In this document: positions 58,649-64,000 of the stretch, one piece after another
How the letters are laid out: the number at the start of each line of letters is the position of its first letter
Position numbering within the stretch: position 1 is the first letter of the stretch
Program-made: the position numbers and the translations under genes
The notes under the pieces: model-generated
Told to the model about the DNA's origin: nothing
Seen by the model: the letters and a program-made list of their open reading frames with translations, nothing else
Database searches by the model: none
Origin: Arthrobacter mangrovi
GTDB lineage: Bacteria; Actinomycetota; Actinomycetes; Actinomycetales; Micrococcaceae
Assembly: GCF_026011795.1 (NCBI RefSeq)
Contig: NZ_BRVS01000011.1
Location: 1 to 64,000, forward strand
Length of the DNA stretch: 64,000 nucleotides
Direction: 5' to 3'

Positions 58649-59506
58649 CTACCGGTGCCGGGTACCTCTCCCGGCCAGCACCGCCCGGTAGCCGGAGCGG
58701 TAGTCCGGGTAGGCGAACTCGAAGCCGGTCCCGCGCAGCCGCGCATTCGAGAGCCGGCGGTTGCCGCCCCGTGCGGACTTTCCCTCAGACTGTTCCGGCG
58801 CGGGAGCGCCCGTTTCGTGCGCAAGGAAATTCACGACGTCGGACATTTCCGCCGGCGCATCATCCACCCCGATGTAGGTCCCGGGAGAGGCATTCGAACG
58901 GATGAGGTGGACGACGGCGGCAGCGGCGTCGTCGCGGTGGATGCGGTTGGTCGGGTGGGGCGCCGCCGGGGCGGCTGCCGTGCCGGAGCGAACCTGGTCG
59001 ATCAGCCGGGTCCTGCCGGGACCATAGATGCCCGCCAGCCGGAGCACCAGGCCGTCCGGCCGCCGCCGGAGGAGCAGCTCCTCGGTTGCCAGCAGGACCT
59101 TGCCCGTCGGCGTCGCCGGGGCCGCCGGGGTGTCCTCGTCTACCCAGGCCCCGTCCGCATCCCCGTACACCGCGGTGGATGAGACCAGCAGGATCCTGGC
59201 GGGTTCCGCGGGGCCTGAATCGATGGCATCCAGCACGCGCTCCAGGCCGCGCAGGTAGGTGGCCTCGTACGCTTCGACGCTGCGTTCGGGGGCGGCCGGG
59301 GCGAACACCACGGCTTCGGCATCCGCCGGCAGCGCGGGCAGCGGCCCGCCCAGGTCCGCCTGTACGCCGGCCAGTTCGGCGGGCAGGAGTTCGGGCCGCC
59401 GCCGCCAGCCCTGTACACGGTAGCCTGCCTCGGCGAAGCGCAGCCCGGCCTCGGTCCCCAGGTCTCCGCAGCCGATGATGACGATGCTTCCGCGCTTTTG
59501 GTCCAT
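58649..59506 (-). CDS. NAD-dependent epimerase/dehydratase-like SDR
   Basis: A 285-residue atypical SDR. IVIIGCGDLGTEAGLRFAEAGY is the nucleotide-binding fold, VSSTAVYGD the strand-4/Ser region, and LRLAGIYGPGRTRLI and HRDDAAAAVVHLI are epimerase-family blocks. The Tyr of the usual YxxxK is not evident (PTGKVLLATE occupies that place), so classical catalysis is uncertain; related YeeZ-like proteins share this. Its stop abuts the convergent LuxR gene end. Function unknown. Confidence 0.8.
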   Translation of the reverse strand: MDQKRGSIVIIGCGDLGTEAGLRFAEAGYRVQGWRRRPELLPAELAGVQADLGGPLPALPADAEAVVFAPAAPERSVEAYEATYLRGLERVLDAIDSGPAEPARILLVSSTAVYGDADGAWVDEDTPAAPATPTGKVLLATEELLLRRRPDGLVLRLAGIYGPGRTRLIDQVRSGTAAAPAAPHPTNRIHRDDAAAAVVHLIRSNASPGTYIGVDDAPAEMSDVVNFLAHETGAPAPEQSEGKSARGGNRRLSNARLRGTGFEFAYPDYRSGYRAVLAGRGTRHR

Positions 59507-59587
59507 GCCCGCCTAACGCACGGCGGCCGCAGCTTTGTTCCGCAACAGCGGGAAGCGCAAAAACTGCGGCAGCCGGGTGCGCGGGTT

Positions 59588-60244
59588 TTATCCTGCGGCG
59601 ATGGATTCGAGGTCGACGACGAGGTCCGCCCGGTCCCGGGTGGCCCGGATGAGTTCGGCGTTCCGCTCGTCCACCTCGCGGACCCAGGCCGCGGCCGCCT
59701 CCGGGGTCTTGCCGAAGAGGACATGGCGTTCGGTCAGCCGCCGGAGCCGAAGGGCATCGTCCTGCTGGCAGTACCAGACCTCGGTGCACTGCTGCCGCAC
59801 CTCCCGCCAGCCCGGCCGGTCCAGCAGCAGGTAGTTGCCCTCGGAGACCACGGTTTCCGCAGCGGGGAAGACCGGGACCGTTCCGGCGACGGGCTGCTCA
59901 AGTACCCGCTCGAAGCCGGGCGCGTAGACCACGTGGCCGCGTTCGGTCCGCAGCCGCGCCAGCAGGGCCGCATAGCCGTAGGCGTCGAAGGTTTCCGGCG
60001 CCCCCTTGCGGTCCAGCAGCCCGAGCCTGGCCAGCTCGGCATCGGACAGGTGGAACCCGTCCATGGGAACGTGGGCAAAGCGGGCCTCCTCCGGCGCCGC
60101 CGCCCCCGCATTGAGCCCGCGGACCAGGGCCTCCGCGAGGGTAGTCTTGCCTGCCCCGGGCGCTCCCACGATCCCGATGACCGTCCGGCCGCCGCGCGGG
60201 TCGGCGAGCGACGAGGCCCGGTCCAGCAGTTCCGGCAGCATCAT
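59588..60244 (-). CDS. P-loop nucleoside/nucleotide kinase-like protein
   Basis: A 218-residue protein with Walker A GIVGAPGAGKTT near residues 23-34. HVPMDGFHLSDAEL and the ETFDAYGYAALLARLR segment are typical of the uridine kinase/pantothenate kinase-like group, and EGNYLLLDRPGW is the Walker-B-like strand. These kinases phosphorylate nucleosides, pantothenate or sugars such as fructose; the exact substrate is unresolved. It begins at ATG 60244 overlapping the stop of a 39-residue ORF, indicating translational coupling. Confidence 0.85.
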   Translation of the reverse strand: MMLPELLDRASSLADPRGGRTVIGIVGAPGAGKTTLAEALVRGLNAGAAAPEEARFAHVPMDGFHLSDAELARLGLLDRKGAPETFDAYGYAALLARLRTERGHVVYAPGFERVLEQPVAGTVPVFPAAETVVSEGNYLLLDRPGWREVRQQCTEVWYCQQDDALRLRRLTERHVLFGKTPEAAAAWVREVDERNAELIRATRDRADLVVDLESIAAG

Positions 60245-60360
60245 CGGACCGCGTTGGCCTGGAGGTGGTTCTCCATGAAGCGGCGGGCGTGGACGGCGAG
60301 GCCAGCGCCGTCGGTCCACAGGTTCCGCCAGATCGCCAGGTCGTTCTCATTGATATTCAT
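60241..60360 (-). CDS. Small 39-residue coupled ORF
   Basis: MNINENDLAIWRNLWTDG at the N-terminus is followed by a short basic/aliphatic tail ending ANAVR. Its stop overlaps the start of the P-loop kinase gene by ATGA, and its ATG overlaps the TGA of a further upstream reading frame. No Shine-Dalgarno sequence is clear, so it is probably translated by coupling if at all. It may be a remnant of a larger gene. No homologue is recognised. Confidence 0.4.
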   Translation of the reverse strand: MNINENDLAIWRNLWTDGAGLAVHARRFMENHLQANAVR

Positions 60361-60537
60361 GGGCCGGGTGTCCAAAGGATCAGGGCGTGGTCGTGGCCGA
60401 TGTTGTCGGCCAGCCGGAGCGCGTCGCAGGCGGTGCTTATGACGTTGGTATCCTAGCGGCCGCAGAACGCCTTCAGCCACGGACACCAGCGCCTGAGGCC
60501 GGCCGTTTGTCCGGATGACGCCGGTGACACTAGACAT
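60357..60537 (-). pseudogene. Probable frameshifted small gene upstream of the coupled ORFs
   Basis: From ATG 60537 the frame reads MSSVTGVIRTNG then ALVSVAEGVLRPL. Shifting by one base near 60455 gives DTNVISTACDALRLADNIG then HDHALILWTPGP and a TGA overlapping the next ORF's ATG. Both parts look protein-like and together would make about 59 residues. The joint needs one base removed in CTAGGAT. This is either a real frameshift mutation or a sequencing error. Confidence 0.35.
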
Positions 60538-60634
60538 GGCCCGACATTCGCCGGCGCACGCCGCGGGCACCGGCGTCGTGCATAGGATTGCTCCAGACGC
60601 AGTTCGGCTGCAGACCCGGGACAGGAGAATTCCA

Positions 60635-61303
60635 GTGCTAAACGTCATCAGCTACAACCTCCGCAAGCATGCCGCGAGCGGCGAGCTCATGGACCTCAGC
60701 GTCAACTACGACGTCGATGTGATGTGCCTGCAGGAGTGCGACACGGAGAAGCTGCCGCACAAACTCGACGACCTGGAACTGGCCGATTCGACCAAGGGCA
60801 ACCGGCTGGGACTCGCCGTCTATTACCGCCGCAGCCGCTTCACCGCGCTCGAGACCAACACCTTCTCGCTCAAGAAGTCGCTGCACGACTACGTGCTGTC
60901 GCCGGCGCACGAGCGGCTGCTCGGGGTGCGGCTGGTGGACGATGAGACGGAGCGCGAGGTGGTGGTCGGGGACTTCCATGCGGCGCCGCTGACCGCCACC
61001 AACTCGCTCCGCCGGCACCAGATCCGCGCCGGCCATGCGGCCCTGCTGGGCATGGGCGGCGCCAAGACCCTCATGGTCGGCGACTTCAACTACCCGTTCT
61101 TCACCAAGAGCCTCACCGAACACCTGAAGGAAACCGGCTACGAACTCTCGCTGAGCAACCGCCGGACCTACACGCGCTACGCCGTATTCAAGGGGCATTT
61201 CGACTTCGCCACCTCGCTGGGACTGGACATCAAGAGCGTGGAAACCCTGCCGCGCGGCGAATCCGACCACCTGCCCATCCTGGTGACTGCCGAATACACC
61301 TGA
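60635..61303 (+). CDS. Endonuclease/exonuclease/phosphatase (EEP) family protein
   Basis: A 222-residue metal-dependent phosphodiesterase. NVISYNLRKHAA and VMCLQECD (catalytic Glu) mark the N-terminal sheet, MVGDFNYPFF carries Asp/Asn, and GESDHLPIL the C-terminal Asp/His. Members cleave nucleic acids, inositol phosphates or lipid head groups; this short form is closest to small intracellular EEP proteins. GTG 60635 has AGGAG at 60623-60627. It is divergent from the small ORF/kinase group. Confidence 0.87.
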   Translation: MLNVISYNLRKHAASGELMDLSVNYDVDVMCLQECDTEKLPHKLDDLELADSTKGNRLGLAVYYRRSRFTALETNTFSLKKSLHDYVLSPAHERLLGVRLVDDETEREVVVGDFHAAPLTATNSLRRHQIRAGHAALLGMGGAKTLMVGDFNYPFFTKSLTEHLKETGYELSLSNRRTYTRYAVFKGHFDFATSLGLDIKSVETLPRGESDHLPILVTAEYT

Positions 61304-61377
61304 CCCCTTGACCAGGCCGTGTCCCCGGGGTGCACTGGAGATGTTGCGCGGCGCCGCTCCAGGGAAGGACATTGGCG

Positions 61378-61575
61378 ATGAAGGCAGGAACACGCGTCAG
61401 CTGGAACACCCCGCAGGGCCGGACCCGCGGGAAGGTTATCGAGCGCAAGACCAGCGACTTCCAGCTGGACGGCCACACCTTCCGCGCCAGCGAGGATAAT
61501 CCGATGTTCGTCGTTGAATCTGAAGCCTCGGGGGCCCGCGCGGCGCACCGGGCCGACGCCCTGGCGGAGGACTGA
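61378..61575 (+). CDS. Hypervirulence-associated TUDOR-like domain protein (DUF2945)
   Basis: A 65-residue protein: MKAGTRVSWNTPQGRTRGKV then FRASEDNPMFVVESEASGARAAH. The short beta-barrel pattern matches the DUF2945/HVA1-TUDOR family, small proteins of unknown function often next to oxidoreductase or stress genes. GGAAGG precedes the ATG. It is coupled to the SQR-like gene, whose GTG lies one base after its stop. Confidence 0.82.
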   Translation: MKAGTRVSWNTPQGRTRGKVIERKTSDFQLDGHTFRASEDNPMFVVESEASGARAAHRADALAED

Positions 61576-61576
61576 C

Positions 61577-62767
61577 GTGGCGGCCCGCCACGAAGTGCTG
61601 GTCATCGGCGGCGGCAACGCCGGCATCTCGCTCGCCGCCCGGCTGCGGCGGTACAAGGTCGGGGACATCGGGCTGGTCGAGCCGCGCACCACCCACTACT
61701 TCCAGCCCTTGTTCTCCCACATCGGCGCGGGTGCCGCCAGGATGAGCGAGGCCATGCGGGACCAGGCCAAGGTCATGCCGCGCGGGGTCGAATGGATCAG
61801 GGGCTCCGTGGCGGACATCCTGCCCGATGAAAACGTAGTGGTCCTCGCGGACGGGAGTCGGGTGGGCTACGGGCAGCTCGTGGTGTGCCCGGGCCTGCAG
61901 CTGGACTGGGACGGGGTACCGGGCCTCGCGGAGGCCATGGCTTCGCCGGACGTGACGTCCAACTACGATCCGGCAATGCCGGAAAAGACCTGGGCGCTGG
62001 TGCGGTCCCTGCGGCACGGCACGGCCGTCTTCACGCAGCCGCCCGGCCCTGCGAAGTGCGCCGGCGCCGCCCAGAAGATCGCCTACATGGCCTGCGACTA
62101 CTGGCGCGAACAGGACGTGCTCCGCGACATCCGGGTGGTCCTCGTGGTTCCCACGCCCACGGTCTTCGGCGTCGAGGGCGTGGACGCGTTGCTCGACGCA
62201 AAGGTCGCCGAGTACGGGATCGAGCTGCGGACCGGCACCACGCTGGCCGGCGTGGATGCCGCGCGCCGGACGGTGTCCCTGGCGGGCCCGGCGGGGACCG
62301 AGGAGCTCGCCTTCGACCTGCTGCACGTGGTGCCGCCGCAGTCCGCGCCGGACTGGTTGAAATCCACGGCGCTGCCGGCCGCAGGGGATGCCGGCGGCTT
62401 CGTGGAGGTGGACCCGGAGCTGCTCCGGCACCGGCGCTATCCGAATGTGTGGTCCCTGGGCGATGCGGCGGCGACGCCGAACTCCAAGTGCGGCGGGGCC
62501 CTGCGCAAGCAGGTCAAGGTGCTGGCCAAGAACCTCAAGGCCGTGCTGGCCGGGACCGAGCCGCAGCAGCGCTACAACCACTATGGCGTCTGCCCGTTCA
62601 CCCTGACGCGGCACACGGTCCTGTTCGCCGAGTTCGACCACCAGTACCGACCCATGCCGACGTTCCCCTGGCTCGACCCGGCCAAGGAGCGCCGCTGGGC
62701 GTGGGTGCTGGACCGCCGGATCTTCCCGCAGATCTACTGGCACCTGATCCTCAAGGGGCGTGCCTGA
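61577..62767 (+). CDS. SQR-like NAD(P)/FAD-dependent oxidoreductase
   Basis: A 396-residue flavoprotein with VLVIGGGNAGISLAARLRR at the FAD site, QPLFSHIGAGAA near residue 45, FTQPPGPAKCAGAAQKIAYM near 155 and WSLGDAAATPNSKCGGALRKQ near 300. The Cys residues in AKCAG and SKCGG are at the positions of the redox pair in sulfide:quinone oxidoreductases. It may oxidise sulfide or a thiol at the membrane surface. GTG 61577 has GGCGGAGG upstream. It forms an operon with the TUDOR-like protein. Confidence 0.83.
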   Translation: MAARHEVLVIGGGNAGISLAARLRRYKVGDIGLVEPRTTHYFQPLFSHIGAGAARMSEAMRDQAKVMPRGVEWIRGSVADILPDENVVVLADGSRVGYGQLVVCPGLQLDWDGVPGLAEAMASPDVTSNYDPAMPEKTWALVRSLRHGTAVFTQPPGPAKCAGAAQKIAYMACDYWREQDVLRDIRVVLVVPTPTVFGVEGVDALLDAKVAEYGIELRTGTTLAGVDAARRTVSLAGPAGTEELAFDLLHVVPPQSAPDWLKSTALPAAGDAGGFVEVDPELLRHRRYPNVWSLGDAAATPNSKCGGALRKQVKVLAKNLKAVLAGTEPQQRYNHYGVCPFTLTRHTVLFAEFDHQYRPMPTFPWLDPAKERRWAWVLDRRIFPQIYWHLILKGRA

Positions 62768-62795
62768 CCGCAAGGGAGGCTACTGCAGAGCGAGG

Positions 62796-63713
62796 CTACT
62801 GCGGGACGATGATCTGCCAGGCGTCCGGTTCCACGGTCCAGGAACGGCGGGTGTAGGGGCCGCGGATTTCGCCGTCGTCAATGGTGGAAAACGGACCGCG
62901 CGTCCCGGAGATAACGACGGCGGTGCCTCGCCCGGCCGTTACGTCCTTCCTCCTCGCGTGGTTGCCGTCCTTCAGTTCGAGGGCGTAGGCGACTCGGGCC
63001 GGAAGGCTGACGGCTTCCCAGACGATGACGTCGACCTGGCCGTCGTGGGGATCGGCCTCGGGCACCAGCCGGGCGCCGCCGCCGATCGTGCCGCCCAGGG
63101 CCAGCGCGGCCATGAGGACGGGTTCCTCGCCGGAGTGGATGACCTTGCCGTCGACAGTGACCTCGAGCTGCCAGCCCTTCTCAGTGGCGCCGGCCGCAAT
63201 GGCCCCGGCGACGTAGCCGAGCTTGCCCAGTTTGACCCGGCCGAAGGTCTTCTTGGCGGCCGCGCCTTTCTGGACCGCGGCGACCCCGATCCCGACGTGG
63301 ACCGCGTTGACCGCGATGCCGCCGTCGTCGGCCACCAGCAGTTCGATAGGCCGCGCCCGGCCGGACAGGACGATGCCGGCTGCCTGCTCGGGATCCGGCG
63401 GGATGCCCAGGGTTCCCGCGAGGTCGTTGCCGGTCCCGAGCGGGACGAGGCCAATGGGGCCGGCGTCCCGGAGCTGCCCCTTCGTGTGGAGGCACTGCAC
63501 CGCGGCGTGCAGCGAGCCGTCGCCGCCGAGCACCACCAGCCGCCGTCCGTCCAGGCCGTCGAGCGCGCGGTCCAGTTCGTCGAGGCTGTGGGTGGCGGCC
63601 GATTCCACCGGGTGTCCGGCACGCCGGAGCACCCCGAGTGCGGCCTCGACCGCGTTCTCGTCGGCGGTTCCGGCCGACGCATTGACAACAGCCAGAAATC
63701 CGGGCCCAGCCAT
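62796..63713 (-). CDS. Diacylglycerol kinase-family lipid kinase
   Basis: A 305-residue DAGK-catalytic-domain protein. AVVNASAGTADENAVE opens the domain, LVVLGGDGSLHAAVQCL is the conserved GGDG loop and GLVPLGTGNDLAGTLGIP the second nucleotide-binding block. The C-terminal beta-sandwich ends RRSWTVEPDAWQIIVPQ. It should phosphorylate a lipid such as diacylglycerol, sphingosine or an undecaprenyl-linked precursor. ATG 63713 has GGGAGG upstream. It converges on the SQR-like gene. Confidence 0.9.
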   Translation of the reverse strand: MAGPGFLAVVNASAGTADENAVEAALGVLRRAGHPVESAATHSLDELDRALDGLDGRRLVVLGGDGSLHAAVQCLHTKGQLRDAGPIGLVPLGTGNDLAGTLGIPPDPEQAAGIVLSGRARPIELLVADDGGIAVNAVHVGIGVAAVQKGAAAKKTFGRVKLGKLGYVAGAIAAGATEKGWQLEVTVDGKVIHSGEEPVLMAALALGGTIGGGARLVPEADPHDGQVDVIVWEAVSLPARVAYALELKDGNHARRKDVTAGRGTAVVISGTRGPFSTIDDGEIRGPYTRRSWTVEPDAWQIIVPQ

Positions 63714-63796
63714 GGTGCCCTCCCGTCGCAGTTTTGGACTCATCATAGGCGCCCGGTCTCAAGGCCTTGCGGGGAGACCCCGGCGGGGCCGGACGG

Positions 63797-64000
63797 CTAG
63801 CGCTGCGGGGAGGTCCGGACGGCGCCGATGCTGGCCGTGATGACCAGGGCGATGGCCACCAGATGGCTCCAGCCGAGTTCCTGGCCCAGCACGGCGAACC
63901 CGGCCAGTGCCGCGACTGCGGGAGCCAGGCACGTCAGCACCGAGAAGGTCGCCGCCGGGATGCGCCGGAGCGCAATGAGTTCGAAGGCGTAGGGGAGCGC
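63797..64000 (-). CDS. EamA/RhtA-type exporter, C-terminal part (gene cut by window edge)
   Basis: The minus strand from the window end reads LPYAFELIALRRIPAATFSVL, then LAPAVAALAGFAVLGQEL and HLVAIALVITASIGAVRTSPQR, ending at TAG 63799-63797. These are the last two helices and loop of a DMT-superfamily (EamA) carrier, close to RhtA threonine/homoserine exporters. The N-terminal part lies outside the window. About 68 residues are visible. Confidence 0.8.
   Translation of the reverse strand, partial: ALPYAFELIALRRIPAATFSVLTCLAPAVAALAGFAVLGQELGWSHLVAIALVITASIGAVRTSPQR

Noticed and set aside
62895-62912. AACGACGGCGG near the end of the lipid kinase gene as a repeat arm
   Set aside because: It lies inside well-conserved coding sequence and has no partner arm.

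Overview
The window is 64 kb of high-GC chromosomal DNA from an actinobacterium. An Arthrobacter-like member of the Micrococcaceae is the best guess. The basis is the DUF222/HNH gene, an actinobacterial-type RNase J, a stand-alone HtaA-domain protein, and a dense load of small catabolic operons each with its own regulator. I see no rRNA or tRNA genes, CRISPR array, transposase or prophage. About 60 genes can be supported, and both end genes are cut by the window edge.

Layout. 1-6.2 kb: 3' part of a DUF222/HNH gene, RNase J, a flavin-binding PNPOx-like protein, a CynX/NimT-type MFS carrier and a secreted M14 carboxypeptidase. 6.6-10.3 kb: a 3-hydroxybenzoate 4-monooxygenase-like flavoprotein, a C-terminally truncated AlkD-like gene, a DHFR-like gene broken by one amber codon, and a TetR regulator. 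10.4-19.0 kb: an amine uptake and oxidation cluster with a dimethylglycine-dehydrogenase-like FAD/GcvT protein, an XRE-cupin regulator, a polyamine-type ABC importer and a PuuB-like oxidase. 19.2-27.5 kb: P450, PhoX/DUF839 protein, SDR, then ferredoxin reductase and ferredoxin divergent from HtaA protein, LysR and a second P450. 27.6-35.2 kb: small phosphoesterase, ABM-like protein, DUF2306/TetR pair with twin operators, Fpg/Nei and AlkD repair proteins, a second MobA-like hydroxylase and a secreted phosphoesterase.

35.3-43.6 kb is a divergent carbohydrate locus: RpiB-type isomerase, DAK-family kinase, SDR and TIM-barrel isomerase on the minus strand; MHS transporter, split transketolase and GntR on the plus strand. 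All appear to share TGTTGAC-N-GTCAACA operators. The logic fits a C4 ketose (erythrulose-type) pathway ending in erythrose 4-phosphate. 43.6-51.0 kb is a 5-oxoproline locus (PxpA, fused PxpB/C, biotin carboxylase with BCCP, NRAMP-like carrier, DUF1445 protein, GntR) with three ATTGTTCAACAAT-type operators. 51.0-55.8 kb: a secreted HNH protein and a two-nitrilase/APC permease/GntR unit. 55.8-64 kb: a soluble Ser/Thr kinase with a small cysteine-containing partner, MarR, a LuxR-type regulator with a degenerate receiver domain, an epimerase-like SDR, a P-loop kinase behind small coupled ORFs, an EEP phosphatase, a TUDOR-like protein, an SQR-like flavoprotein, a lipid kinase and the 3' end of an EamA exporter.

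Two themes stand out. Nearly every catabolic unit carries recognisable palindromic operators that allow a regulon assignment. Many gene 3' ends carry a related hairpin or half-hairpin built on AACGACGGCGG/CCGCCGTCGTT. All functional calls come from reading motifs and neighbourhoods by eye; no database search was run.
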